From contig NZ_AP018439.1 in NCBI RefSeq assembly GCF_009937955.1, positions 6,014,001-6,078,000 of the forward strand: 64,000 bases of DNA, in the 5' to 3' direction. The notes below the pieces were generated by a model. The model had not been told where the DNA came from and searched no databases. It saw only the letters and a list, made by a program, of their open reading frames with translations. Position 1 is the first letter of the stretch, and each line of letters opens with the position of its first letter. Source of the stretch: Undibacterium sp. KW1 (lineage in GTDB: Bacteria > Pseudomonadota > Gammaproteobacteria > Burkholderiales > Burkholderiaceae_D). This document shows positions 45,473 to 54,987 of this stretch, piece after piece. The position numbers and the translations under genes are program-made.

Positions 45473-46942
45473 ATGCAAACCCTACCTCTCTACAGGCAAC
45501 TGGCCGACCATTATCTGAATGCCATCCGTTGTGGCACGCTCAAGCTCGGTGACCGCATGCCTTCGGTGCGCAAACTCATGCATGTACATGGTGTCAGTCT
45601 ATCGACGGCCTTGCAGCTCTGTCGCCAGCTGGAAACCGAGGGCTGGCTGGAAGCGCGCCCGCGTTCCGGTTATTTTGTGCGGCAACCACGCCGTGTGCGC
45701 CTGATACCGGCGCAGGAGCCAACGATAGGCAAGATCATCGACCCGGCACAATTTGTCGGTATTCATGAAAAAGTGTCTGAAATCATCGCCCAGGGCCAGC
45801 GCCAGGTGAAATGCAATCTGGCGCGGGCAACTGGCGGCCCTGCTCTGTACCCGCACCAGCAATTGCGCAGCCTGACCGTCAGCACCTTGCGCCGTTATCC
45901 TGAATTGCTGACCAAGGCGATATCGCCGGGTGGCAACCGTGAACTCAAGGCAGCGCTGGCCAAACGTGCGCTTGATTCTGGCATCAGCACCTCGGCTGAC
46001 CAAGTCATCATCACCAATGGCTGTATCGAAGCCCTGAACCTGGCCTTGCGTGCGGTGGCGCAAGCGGGCGATGTCATCGCCGTCGAATCGCCAACTTTCT
46101 ATGGCCTATTGCAGGTGCTGGAAAGCCTGGGCATGAAGGCGCTGGAAATACCGACAAGCCCAAGCACCGGCATTTCTGTCGAAGCGCTGGAGCTGGCCAT
46201 GCAGACCTATGACAATATCAAGGCGGTCGTGGTGGTACCGCATTTGCAAAATCCGCTGGGCAGCATGATGCCTGACCAGCACAAGCAAAAACTGGTGGCA
46301 CTGTGCGAAAAGCAAGGCATACCGCTGATAGAAGATGACTCATACAGCGCCCTCGCCGATGGCGACAAGATACCAACTGCACTCAAGCAATGGGACCATA
46401 GCGGCAACGTAATTTACTGCGCATCAGTACACAAGATACTTGCTCCCGGCATGCGCGTAGGCTGGATACTGGCAGGCCGCTGGCAAGAACGCGTGAACAT
46501 GCTGAAGTATGCACACACCCGTTATAACGAAGAATTGTCACAGATAGTCACAGCAACTTTTTTGCTGTCATCAGCTTATGACAGGCACCTGCGGAAACTA
46601 CGTAGCAACCTCGCCGTGCAAAGAGAAAAAATGGCTGAAGCAATTGCCACTTACTTCCCGGAAGGCACGCGCGTGACCATGCCGGCAGGTGGTGTTTCCT
46701 TGTGGGTGGAGATGCCAACAGGCACCTCATCGCGCGCTGTTTTTGATGCTGCGCTAGAGGAGAGTATCCTGGTTTCGCCAGGTTTGATGTATTCCAATTC
46801 AAATCGTTTTGATCATTTTTTGCGTCTCAATTGCGGCATGCCATATACCCAGGATCTGGATGATGCGATGCGTTTATTAGGTCGCATTATTCAACATCAG
46901 GCAACGCATTCTTCTGCATCAAGACAACATATTGCTGCATAA
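45473..46942 (+). CDS. MocR-type regulator (GntR winged helix fused to aminotransferase fold)
   Basis: A 489-residue MocR protein. The GntR winged helix is at 1-75 (LYRQLADHYLNAIRCGTLKLGDRMPSVRKLMHVHGVSLSTALQLCRQLETEGWLEARPRSGYFV). The rest is a class I aminotransferase-like domain, with the PLP lysine at Lys321 in SVHKILAPGMRVGW and VVVPHLQNPLG, IEDDSYSAL before it. These proteins sense PLP or an amino compound and control a divergent gene, here DUF2917. The start is ATG 45473. dctA follows 146 bases downstream. Confidence 0.93.
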   Translation: MQTLPLYRQLADHYLNAIRCGTLKLGDRMPSVRKLMHVHGVSLSTALQLCRQLETEGWLEARPRSGYFVRQPRRVRLIPAQEPTIGKIIDPAQFVGIHEKVSEIIAQGQRQVKCNLARATGGPALYPHQQLRSLTVSTLRRYPELLTKAISPGGNRELKAALAKRALDSGISTSADQVIITNGCIEALNLALRAVAQAGDVIAVESPTFYGLLQVLESLGMKALEIPTSPSTGISVEALELAMQTYDNIKAVVVVPHLQNPLGSMMPDQHKQKLVALCEKQGIPLIEDDSYSALADGDKIPTALKQWDHSGNVIYCASVHKILAPGMRVGWILAGRWQERVNMLKYAHTRYNEELSQIVTATFLLSSAYDRHLRKLRSNLAVQREKMAEAIATYFPEGTRVTMPAGGVSLWVEMPTGTSSRAVFDAALEESILVSPGLMYSNSNRFDHFLRLNCGMPYTQDLDDAMRLLGRIIQHQATHSSASRQHIAA

Positions 46943-46960
46943 AAATTAGTCACTGTGGAA

Positions 46961-46976
46961 AGCCACAATTGTGGCT
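46961..46976. promoter_or_regulatory. Perfect palindrome between MocR gene and dctA
   Basis: AGCCACAATTGTGGCT, with GTGG/CCAC pairing further outside across a small internal loop. It lies 18 bases after the MocR stop and 112 bases before dctA. There is no T-tract, so an operator for dctA is at least as likely as a terminator. Confidence 0.45.
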
Positions 46977-47088
46977 GCCACTGGGATTTTCCATAATGCG
47001 TGCACTGAAGGGAAAAAATATCCCTCAACGTGCTCGCCACCGGATTACATGATGTGCGAGACTTTCTACCATCCCAAGGAGACCAAGG

Positions 47089-48411
47089 ATGAAAGCTCAA
47101 GCCTTCTACAAATCCCTGTATTTTCAAGTCATCACCGCCATCATTCTGGGTGTGATGCTTGGCCATTTTTATCCTGAATCCGGCGCTGCCATGAAGCCTC
47201 TTGGTGACGGTTTCATCAAGCTCATCAAGATGATGATAGCCCCGATTATTTTCTGTACCGTAGTCGTCGGTATCGCCGGCATGGAAGATATGAAAAAAGT
47301 CGGCAAGACCGGTGGCATGGCACTGCTGTATTTTGAAGTTGTCAGCACCCTGGCACTGATCATCGGCCTCATCATCGTCAATCTCGTGCAACCTGGTGCT
47401 GGCATGCATATCGATGTGCATACGCTCGATACCAAGGGCATCGCTGCCTTTGCCGGTCCTGGCAAAATGCAGACCACGACAGAATTTTTGATGGCCATCA
47501 TCCCTACTACGTTCACCGATGCTTTTGCCAAGGGTGAGATACTGCAGGTTTTGCTGATCTCTATCTTCTTTGGCTTTGCCCTGCATCGTTTTGGTGGTCG
47601 CGGCACGCTGGTATTTGACCTGGTCGAAAAGTTCTCGCACGTGCTGTTTGTCATCGTTGGCTACATCATGAAAGTTGCTCCCATCGGTGCCTTTGGCGCG
47701 ATGGCTTTCACGATAGGTAAATATGGTGTCGGCTCGCTGGTGCAACTCGGCTTCCTGATGGCGACTTTCTACGCAACCTGCCTGATTTTCATCTTCGGGG
47801 TACTTGGTGCTATCGCTAAAGTACATGGTTTCAGCATCTGGAAATTCGTCAAATACATCAAGGAAGAATTACTCATCGTTCTCGGTACTTCTTCTTCAGA
47901 ATCAGTGTTGCCACGCATGATGGCCAAGCTGGAAAACCTGGGTGTGAAAAAATCCGTGGTTGGCTTGGTGATCCCTACCGGTTACTCTTTCAATCTGGAC
48001 GGCACGTCTATCTACCTGACCATGGCTGCGGTGTTCATCGCCCAGGCCACAGACACACCGATGACCCTGATGCAGCAAGTCACTTTGCTGGCAGTCCTGT
48101 TGCTGACATCCAAAGGCGCGGCAGGTATCACGGGCAGTGGTTTCATCGTACTGGCAGCGACATTGTCTGCGGTTGGCGGCGTACCGGTTGCTGGCCTGGC
48201 GCTGATACTCGGCATAGACCGCTTCATGTCTGAAGCACGTGCACTGACGAACCTGATCGGCAACGGTGTCGCCACTGTCGTGGTCGCAAAATGGGGTAAT
48301 GATGTGGATACCGTCAAGATGCAAAGACGTTTGAATAATGAGACCGTGGAAGAGGCAGAAGACCCAGAACTCTTGATGGATACGGCATCCATGCATACAG
48401 CAGTGCGTTAA
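47089..48411 (+). CDS. dctA: C4-dicarboxylate transporter DctA
   Basis: A 440-residue sodium- or proton-coupled symporter of the inner membrane that imports succinate, fumarate, malate and related acids. It has the DAACS-family pattern: [20 protein letters not shown] at the start, [20 protein letters not shown], the serine-rich hairpin [42 protein letters not shown], and [17 protein letters not shown] ... [28 protein letters not shown] near the end. AAGGAG stands seven to eight bases before ATG 47089. A terminator follows. No DctB/DctD kinase pair is in the window and I see no good sigma-54 site. Confidence 0.96.
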   Translation: MKAQAFYKSLYFQVITAIILGVMLGHFYPESGAAMKPLGDGFIKLIKMMIAPIIFCTVVVGIAGMEDMKKVGKTGGMALLYFEVVSTLALIIGLIIVNLVQPGAGMHIDVHTLDTKGIAAFAGPGKMQTTTEFLMAIIPTTFTDAFAKGEILQVLLISIFFGFALHRFGGRGTLVFDLVEKFSHVLFVIVGYIMKVAPIGAFGAMAFTIGKYGVGSLVQLGFLMATFYATCLIFIFGVLGAIAKVHGFSIWKFVKYIKEELLIVLGTSSSESVLPRMMAKLENLGVKKSVVGLVIPTGYSFNLDGTSIYLTMAAVFIAQATDTPMTLMQQVTLLAVLLLTSKGAAGITGSGFIVLAATLSAVGGVPVAGLALILGIDRFMSEARALTNLIGNGVATVVVAKWGNDVDTVKMQRRLNNETVEEAEDPELLMDTASMHTAVR

Positions 48412-48443
48412 GCTTAATGCAGGCTGCAGGCTGCAGGCAAAAC

Positions 48444-48470
48444 AAAAAGCGGACCGTGAGTCCGCTTTTT
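48444..48470 (+). terminator. Intrinsic terminator after dctA
   Basis: AAAAAGCGGAC and GTCCGCTTTTT pair around CGTGA. It is symmetrical in A/T flanks and could also serve the convergent MFS gene. Confidence 0.9.
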
Positions 48471-48523
48471 GCATTCCGACTACCACTACTTTTTCAGATG
48501 CCGCAGTGCCAGAGTCAGCGCCA

Positions 48524-49711
48524 TCAACTGTATGGTCGCCGCCAAAAAGAAAGGTGCCCCAGCAAGATACTGCCTTTAGGGAAATGACTGACTTGCCCAA
48601 CGATGGATGTACCTATCAGCGTGGCAAACACGCTCATGATACTGGCCAGCGCTGTCAGCGAACCCATGGCCAGGCCTTGCGAACGCGCATCGACGGCACG
48701 TGAAAAAAAGCCTTGCAAGGCAGGCCCGGCAGCAAAGGCCAGCACATTGCACAGTATCAGTACATACATCATCCAGCCCTGGTTCGCCAGGCCATAGCAA
48801 GTCAGTGCCAGTGTCGATGAGGCCAGGCCTATCAGGACTGCATTCGCATCCCCCACCCGCTTGATATAAGATCCCAGGAAAACGCCCTGCATGAGTACGC
48901 TGGAAACACCAACCATGAACAGTGAAAAACCATTTTGCATGGGTGTCCAGCCAAAGCGCAACTCTGTTGATAAAACCCAGGTGGTTTGCAGCGTGAACTG
49001 GGCGAACATGGTCAGGGCATACACCCACACCAGCGCGCCGACGCCACGCAAATGCGCCAGCCCCCGCAAACCGGCAAAGGGATTGGCGGCAGAAATATGA
49101 AAGTCCTTGCGGTGATCCGCAGGCAGGGATTCTGGCAGCGAAAAATAGCCATACACCACGTTGCCCAGCGATACAGCGGCAGCCAGATAAAACGGGTAAT
49201 GGATATGCGCCTCACCCAGCAAGCCGCCAATGACGGGGCCACAGATAAAACCCAGGCCAAACATGGCGCCTATCTTGCCCAGCGCCTTGGCACGGTTTTC
49301 CGGGCTGGAGACATCAGCGATATAGGCATTTGCCACGGATAAATTACCTGCGGTAACGCCACCGATAGCACGCACCAGCAGCATCCAGTAAATAGTCGTG
49401 ACCTGGGTCAGCAAGAGGAAATTCAGGCCCAGGCCAAATACACATATCAGCAAGACCGGGCGGCGGCCATAACGGTCACTAAGTGCGCCTATCATCGGTG
49501 CAAAGATGAATTGCATGACGCCATAAATGGCGACTATCGCGCCATACCAGTAAGCCTGGCTGTCTGCCTGCAAGGTATAACTCGCCACCAGCCGTGGCAA
49601 GACCGGGATGATGAGACCTATGCCAAGGATGTCGAGGAATACCGTGATCAATACAAAACGTACATTGGTCGGCAGCGGCTTGGCAGCATCTGCCTGTTCA
49701 GAACTTGTCAT
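48524..49711 (-). CDS. MFS multidrug/tetracycline-type efflux transporter with frameshifted C-terminus
   Basis: A 395-residue major facilitator protein of the TetA/DHA1 type. It keeps VFLDILGIGLIIPVLPRLV in helix 1, the motif-A loop GALSDRYGRRPVLL and GRRP, RAIGGVTAGNLSVANAYIADV in helix 4-5 and GPVIGG. It should pump a drug-like compound out against protons. The last helix is broken: after KGSILLG the frame gives HLSFWRRPYS and stops. If one G is added to the GGGG run (48557-48560 on the plus strand as CCCC) the frame reads APFFLAATIQLMALTLALRHLKK and stops at 48486-48488. So one base is missing. ATG 49711 has AAGGA at good distance. Confidence 0.85.
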   Translation of the reverse strand: MTSSEQADAAKPLPTNVRFVLITVFLDILGIGLIIPVLPRLVASYTLQADSQAYWYGAIVAIYGVMQFIFAPMIGALSDRYGRRPVLLICVFGLGLNFLLLTQVTTIYWMLLVRAIGGVTAGNLSVANAYIADVSSPENRAKALGKIGAMFGLGFICGPVIGGLLGEAHIHYPFYLAAAVSLGNVVYGYFSLPESLPADHRKDFHISAANPFAGLRGLAHLRGVGALVWVYALTMFAQFTLQTTWVLSTELRFGWTPMQNGFSLFMVGVSSVLMQGVFLGSYIKRVGDANAVLIGLASSTLALTCYGLANQGWMMYVLILCNVLAFAAGPALQGFFSRAVDARSQGLAMGSLTALASIMSVFATLIGTSIVGQVSHFPKGSILLGHLSFWRRPYS

Positions 49712-49789
49712 ACAAGACATCCTTTTAGCGAAATCTTCAAAGCCTAATAGTATATGATTACTATTAAGTACATTCGCATAGAGGCCATT

Positions 49790-51106
49790 ATGGCTTTGTT
49801 TGATCATTTCCTTATCATTGCCTTGCTGGTCGCCATCAGCGCCTTTTTTTCCATGTCAGAGATTTCGCTGGCGGCTGCGCGCAAGGTCAAATTGCAGATA
49901 CTGCATGCCGAGGGCGAGCAACGTGCAGGCAAGGTACTGGCCTTGCAGCAAGAGCCTGGGCATTTTTTCACAGTGGTACAAATCGCCCTGAATGCGGTGG
50001 CCATACTAGGCGGTATCCTCGGTGAACAGGCTTTGACGCCGTATATCCAGAAAGCCCTGGTCGCTGTGTTTGGTCTGGTGAGCTGGGTAGAAACAGTCAG
50101 CTTCGTGACATCCTTTTTATTCGTGACCTCGATCTTCATTTTGTTTGCTGACCTGCTGCCGAAGAAGATCGCCATGATTTCGCCAGAAACCGTGGCCATG
50201 CTGGTCGTCAGCCCCATACTCTTGTGCGTGCGCCTGTTCAAACCCCTGGTCTGGGTCTTCAATGGACTGGCCAACCTGCTCCTGCGGCTGTTCAATTTGC
50301 CAACGACACGTAATGAACAAATCACTTCTGATGAAATTTATGCGATGTTTGATGCAGGTGCCGAAGCCGGGGTAGTGCTGGAAAGCGAGCATCACATGAT
50401 AGGTAATGTGTTCGAGCTGGAAAGCCGCACCGTGCCATCAGCCATGTCGCAACGCGACAGCATCGTGTATTTCACCCTGCAGGACAGCGATGTGGTGATA
50501 CGCCAGAAGATCGCCGAGCACCCGCATACCAAGTTCCTGGTATGTGATGGCAATATCGACAATGTGGTCGGCTATGTCGAGTCCAAGGATATCTTGAAGC
50601 GCGTGCTGACCAACCAGGCATTTACCAAGGTACAGGAGTTGTCGATACGCACAGCCCTGGCCGTGCCTGATTCGCTGACCCTGTCTGAAATGCTGGAGCA
50701 ATTCAAGGGCACGCGCGAAGACTTTGCCGTCATCTTCAATGAATATGCGCTGGTCGTAGGTGTCATCACCCTCAATGATGTGCTGAGTACTCTGATGGGC
50801 AACCTGGTTCACCCTTTCCTCGAAGACCAGATCGTCCAGCGTGATGCCAATTCCTGGCTGATTGACGGTGCGACAACAATCGAGGATGTCTGCCGTGCGC
50901 TCGACATCGATAGCTTGCCTGAGCAGGGAAGCTATGAGACCATTGCCGGTTTCATGATGACGATGCTGAAAAGGATACCCAAGCGCACTGATTTTGTCAT
51001 GCTGGGGACTTACAAGTTCGAAGTCGTCGATATTGACCACTACCGCATAGATCAATTGCTGGTCGTCAGACTCGATGATGCGGCCGATACCAGCAAATCA
51101 CCATAA
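49790..51106 (+). CDS. CNNM-type exporter, PaeA/YtfL family (DUF21, CBS pair, CorC domain)
   Basis: A 438-residue membrane protein. N-terminal DUF21/CNNM domain (about 1-190) with SAFFSMSEISLAAARKVKLQ and FFTVVQIALNAVAILGG; two CBS domains (about 205-340, VPSAMSQRDSIVYFTL, TKFLVCDGNIDNVVGYVESKD); and a C-terminal transporter-associated CorC/HlyC domain (about 350-430, SWLIDGATTIEDVCRALDI, GGFMMTMLKRIPKRTD-like, FEVVDIDHYRIDQLLV). The chain follows E. coli YtfL over its whole length, the homologue of Salmonella PaeA, which exports cadaverine and putrescine. Substrate here is inferred. ATG 49790 (MALFDH) is chosen. Confidence 0.9.
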   Translation: MALFDHFLIIALLVAISAFFSMSEISLAAARKVKLQILHAEGEQRAGKVLALQQEPGHFFTVVQIALNAVAILGGILGEQALTPYIQKALVAVFGLVSWVETVSFVTSFLFVTSIFILFADLLPKKIAMISPETVAMLVVSPILLCVRLFKPLVWVFNGLANLLLRLFNLPTTRNEQITSDEIYAMFDAGAEAGVVLESEHHMIGNVFELESRTVPSAMSQRDSIVYFTLQDSDVVIRQKIAEHPHTKFLVCDGNIDNVVGYVESKDILKRVLTNQAFTKVQELSIRTALAVPDSLTLSEMLEQFKGTREDFAVIFNEYALVVGVITLNDVLSTLMGNLVHPFLEDQIVQRDANSWLIDGATTIEDVCRALDIDSLPEQGSYETIAGFMMTMLKRIPKRTDFVMLGTYKFEVVDIDHYRIDQLLVVRLDDAADTSKSP

Positions 51107-51219
51107 TTATTACTGTTTTGCCATCTGGTTTCTTCAGCATCAGGTCTTAACCCATTTTTATCACCTTCGACAGCAGCTTCAGCAAAGCTGCTGGCTTACC
51201 CGTTTTTATCAGGATTTTC

Positions 51220-52494
51220 ATGTCGCACGCTTGTGGAGTAGATTTTGGCACCTCGAATTCAACTGTTGGCTGGCACAGGCCGGGCCAGCCTGCGCTGTTA
51301 GCGCTGGAAGAGGACAAAGTCACGCTGCCATCGGTAGTATTTTTTGATGTCGAGGATGACCAGGTCAGTTATGGACGGGCGGCACTCGGCAATTACCTGG
51401 CTGGCCATGAAGGCCGCCTGATGCGCTCAATGAAGAGCTTGCTGGGCACCAGCCTCATGGATGGCCAGACTGAAGTACAGGGCAAGGCCGTGTCTTTTCG
51501 CCATTTGCTGGCGCAATTTATCCGTGAACTCAAAGTACGCGCAGAAAAATCTGCAGGCACACAATTCACCCAGGCTGTCATGGGCCGCCCTGTGCATTTT
51601 ATCGATGATGACAGCAAGGCCGACAAACTGGCACAAGACACCTTGGAAGAAATTGCCCGTGCTGCCGGTTACAAGGAAGTGCAATTCCAGTATGAACCGA
51701 TTGCTGCCGCCTTTGATTATGAATCACGCATCAATAAGGAAGAACTGGTACTGATTGCCGACATAGGCGGTGGTACCTCAGACTTTTCACTGGTGCGCCT
51801 GGCACCGCAACGTGCTCATAAAATAGACAGGAAAGACGATATCCTCGCCAATGGCGGTGTGCACATAGGTGGTACAGACTTTGACAAATACCTGAGTCTG
51901 AACCATGTCATGCCGCTGCTGGGCCTGGGTGGCCGCCTCGGTAGCCAGATCGAAGTACCTTCGAGTTATTATTTCAACCTGGCGACCTGGCACACGATTA
52001 ACCTGACGTATACCCAAAAAGTCTGGCGTGAATTGCAAGAAGTTTATCGTGATATCAATACGCCGGAATTGCGCCTGCGCTTTGAACGCCTGCTGAAGCT
52101 GGTCGAAGAACGCGATGGTCACTGGCTGGCCATCAAGTCAGAAGAAGCCAAGATTTTATTATCAGATCAACAAGGGATAGACTTGCCACTGGAACGTTTG
52201 CGCAGCAAACAAGCAAGCCCCGTCTGCCATCTGGTACTGGACCAGCAAGGTTTGCAAGCCTCGATTGCCCACCTGACCAGCAATATCGGTGACACCGTCA
52301 ATACCGTACTGAACATGGCAAACCTGAAACCGGAACAGGTAGATACTGTGTTTTTCACCGGTGGCTCCAGCGGTGTACGCGGCTTACGCCAGCAAATCGC
52401 CAGCATCGTACCGAATGCTACGAAGGTCGAAGGTGATCTTTTTGGCAGCATAGGATCTGGCCTGGGCCTGGATGCCGCCCGCCGCTTTGCATGA
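51220..52494 (+). CDS. yegD: Hsp70-family chaperone-like protein (YegD type)
   Basis: A 424-residue protein of the Hsp70/actin ATPase fold without the substrate-binding C-terminal domain of DnaK, as in YegD. It has phosphate loop 1 (GVDFGTSNSTVGW), connect/phosphate-2 region (LIADIGGGTSDFSLVRL), QFQYEPIAAAFDYE, and the adenosine motif VFFTGGSSGVRGLRQQI. The role of YegD is unknown. The ATG at 51220 follows CAGGATTTTC. It stands alone between the PaeA-type gene and the REC-GGDEF-EAL gene, 113 and 145 bp apart, where no other gene is seen. Confidence 0.9.
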   Translation: MSHACGVDFGTSNSTVGWHRPGQPALLALEEDKVTLPSVVFFDVEDDQVSYGRAALGNYLAGHEGRLMRSMKSLLGTSLMDGQTEVQGKAVSFRHLLAQFIRELKVRAEKSAGTQFTQAVMGRPVHFIDDDSKADKLAQDTLEEIARAAGYKEVQFQYEPIAAAFDYESRINKEELVLIADIGGGTSDFSLVRLAPQRAHKIDRKDDILANGGVHIGGTDFDKYLSLNHVMPLLGLGGRLGSQIEVPSSYYFNLATWHTINLTYTQKVWRELQEVYRDINTPELRLRFERLLKLVEERDGHWLAIKSEEAKILLSDQQGIDLPLERLRSKQASPVCHLVLDQQGLQASIAHLTSNIGDTVNTVLNMANLKPEQVDTVFFTGGSSGVRGLRQQIASIVPNATKVEGDLFGSIGSGLGLDAARRFA

Positions 52495-52639
52495 AAATTG
52501 CCCTTGCAAGGTCGGCGTCAGCTTCGACAAATATATTTCACTTAAAGTCACAATATCGGTGAGCCACGGCTGCGCCCAGCGACAAAACTTAAACTATACT
52601 TGTCGCATCAATTAGCAGGCTTTTCTACCCGGAGAAGGC

Positions 52640-54871
52640 ATGTCGAACGAACAAGACGATGATGATGAGCTGTTCCTGGTTGAGGATGCGGAAGAAGAAG
52701 CCGCAACTCAGCAAGCTGGGCGCAGCTGGAAAATCGCTATCGTCGATGATGATGAAGACGTACACCGCACCACCTGCTTTGCACTGCAATATGTGCATAT
52801 CCTGAACCGCCCCCTGGAATTCATCCATACTTACTCCAAGAGTGAAACCCGCAGGGTATTCGCCACTGAAAGCGATATCGCCGTGGTATTGCTTGATGTG
52901 GTCATGGAAACCGAGCATGCAGGGCTGGAACTGGTCAGCTTTATCCGCGATGAACTGGGCTGGAGCGATACCCGCATCATCCTGCGTACCGGCCAACCCG
53001 GTTATGCGCCGGAAGAAGAAGCCATACGCGACTATGACATCAATGACTATAAAACCAAGAATGAGCTGACCCGCAAAAAGCTGCTGACATCTTTGACGGC
53101 AGCCGTACGCTCGTATGAACAGATACGTACCATTGATGCCAGCAGGCGCGGCCTGCATCAGATCATCAGCTCCAGCGCCGCCTTCACTTTCGAGCATGGC
53201 ATACAGTCCTTTGCCAGCGGCGTGATTACCCAGATCGCCGCCTTGTGTGGCGTACCACCTGAAGGTCTGTTGTGCGCCCAGGGTGAGCTCAATGAGCTTG
53301 ACGAAGAAATCCCTGAGACCTTCAACGTCATCGCTTCTGCCGGGCATTACAGCAACCTGATGAATTGTCCGATTGATGATATCCACAATGCCCGCGTGCG
53401 CGACGCCTTGCGGCATGTGTTGACAAACCGAGAGTCATTATTCACCGATCACAGCATGACGCTGTATTTTTCTGGCCGTGGCAACCGCCCTCTGGCTGCC
53501 TTTATCGACTTGCCGTTTTCACTGTCAGAAATCAACCAGCATTTACTCGAAGTATTTTGTTCCAATCTAGGCGTTTGCCTTGATAACCTGAGCCTGGTCA
53601 ACCAGCTCAAGAACCATGCTTACCGCGACCAGTTGCTGAAATTACCTAACCGCCTGAAGTTCATTGAGCAGATCAGTGCTACCCTGGCCAATGAACTGCC
53701 GGGGCAAATGGTGGCGCTCATGGACATTGATGATTTTGCCGAAATCAATGATGTACTCGGTCACCATTATGGCGACCTGATACTCAAGGCCGTGGCCGAC
53801 AGACTGCGTGAAAAGCTCGGTGCCCCCATCTTCCTGGCGCGCATTTCTGGTGATGTATTTGGTCTGCTCGGCAGCAGGGAATTGCTTGAACCGGAAACCC
53901 TGAAGCTGATGTTTGTACAGCCATTCACGATAGCAGAAACTGCCCATGCAGTATCGATGTCGATAGGCATGGTAGCACTCGAAGGTTATATCGGTGATGG
54001 TGCCGAACCGCTGAAAGATGCGAGTATCGCCTTGAAGCGTACCAAGATACACCAGCGCGGCAGTTGCACCTTGTTTACCCGCTCGATGGGTATAGAAATA
54101 CGCGAACGCGCCACCCTGATGCAGCATTTGCACAAGGCCTTTGATGCCGAGCGCCTGTTCCTCATGTATCAGCCGCAAATCGATCTGGAGACTGGCAAAT
54201 TCACCGGGCTGGAAGCACTGATACGCTGGCGCAATGATGATGGCGTGCTGATACCACCGAATGATTTTATTCCGCTCGCAGAATATTCCGGCCTCATCAT
54301 CAGCCTCGGTGCCTGGGTATTGCGTACCGCCTGTTTCATGATGGTCAGGCTGCAAAAGGCCGGGATTGCGCCGCAACGCATGGGAGTGAATGTCTCGGTC
54401 GTGCAATTCCGCCAGGACGAATTTATCGCCATCGTTGAGTCAGCATTGAAGGATACTGGCTTGCAGCCAGAAAACCTGGAACTGGAAATTACGGAATCAG
54501 TCACGATGGCCAGCGCCATCCTGTTTGAAAGCAAACTCGCCAGTTTGAAAAAACTGGGCATCAAAATTGCCATTGACGATTTTGGCACCGGCTTTTCTTC
54601 GCTGAGTTACCTGGACAAATTACCGGTCGACAGGCTGAAGATAGACCGCGCCTTCGTCAACCAGATCGACACGCCCGAAGGGCCGCGTATCGCCGAACTG
54701 ATTACCCAGCTAGGTAAGAAACTCGGCCTGCAAGTGATTGCAGAAGGGGTGGAGCATGAGGCTCACTGGAAGACATTGGCAGCGATGGGTTGCCATGAAG
54801 GACAGGGCTTTTACATAGGCCGCCCTATGCTGGAAGAAAATCTCATCAGCTGGATCAATCTCAGAAAATAA
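52640..54871 (+). CDS. REC-DUF3369-GGDEF-EAL response regulator (GGDEF degenerate)
   Basis: A 743-residue cytoplasmic protein. An acidic start (1-25) is followed by a receiver domain (about 28-150; IAIVDDDEDVH, phospho-acceptor Asp86 in VVLLDVVMETEHAG), the DUF3369 sensor module (about 160-325; RRGLHQIISSSAAF, HLLEVFCSNLGVCLDNL), a GGDEF-like domain (about 330-485) and an EAL domain (about 495-743). The GGDEF site reads ISGDVF (402-407), so cyclase activity is unlikely. The EAL domain keeps LEALIRW (near 524), ELEITES, DDFGTGFSSLSYL and AEGVEH, consistent with a cyclic-di-GMP phosphodiesterase. GGAGAAGG precedes ATG 52640. No kinase is adjacent. Confidence 0.93.
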   Translation: MSNEQDDDDELFLVEDAEEEAATQQAGRSWKIAIVDDDEDVHRTTCFALQYVHILNRPLEFIHTYSKSETRRVFATESDIAVVLLDVVMETEHAGLELVSFIRDELGWSDTRIILRTGQPGYAPEEEAIRDYDINDYKTKNELTRKKLLTSLTAAVRSYEQIRTIDASRRGLHQIISSSAAFTFEHGIQSFASGVITQIAALCGVPPEGLLCAQGELNELDEEIPETFNVIASAGHYSNLMNCPIDDIHNARVRDALRHVLTNRESLFTDHSMTLYFSGRGNRPLAAFIDLPFSLSEINQHLLEVFCSNLGVCLDNLSLVNQLKNHAYRDQLLKLPNRLKFIEQISATLANELPGQMVALMDIDDFAEINDVLGHHYGDLILKAVADRLREKLGAPIFLARISGDVFGLLGSRELLEPETLKLMFVQPFTIAETAHAVSMSIGMVALEGYIGDGAEPLKDASIALKRTKIHQRGSCTLFTRSMGIEIRERATLMQHLHKAFDAERLFLMYQPQIDLETGKFTGLEALIRWRNDDGVLIPPNDFIPLAEYSGLIISLGAWVLRTACFMMVRLQKAGIAPQRMGVNVSVVQFRQDEFIAIVESALKDTGLQPENLELEITESVTMASAILFESKLASLKKLGIKIAIDDFGTGFSSLSYLDKLPVDRLKIDRAFVNQIDTPEGPRIAELITQLGKKLGLQVIAEGVEHEAHWKTLAAMGCHEGQGFYIGRPMLEENLISWINLRK

Positions 54872-54939
54872 AAGGCTGTCACAAAACGGGCAAGATGCTT
54901 CACTCCCCGTCTCGCAACAGCCTTCTATCACAACATGTT

Positions 54940-54982
54940 AGCCAGATACTGCATACGGCATCTGGCTGCATCTGGCTTTTTT
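54940..54982 (+). terminator. Terminator-like hairpin after the REC-EAL gene
   Basis: AGCCAGAT (54940-54947) can pair with either of two ATCTGGCT copies (54960-54967 and 54970-54977). The second copy is followed by a run of T to 54982. It lies between convergent genes. Confidence 0.65.
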
Positions 54983-54987
54983 ACAGC

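Noticed and set aside
46943..47088. Sigma-54 promoter for dctA
   Set aside because: A TGGC is present but the GC element at the required spacing is not.
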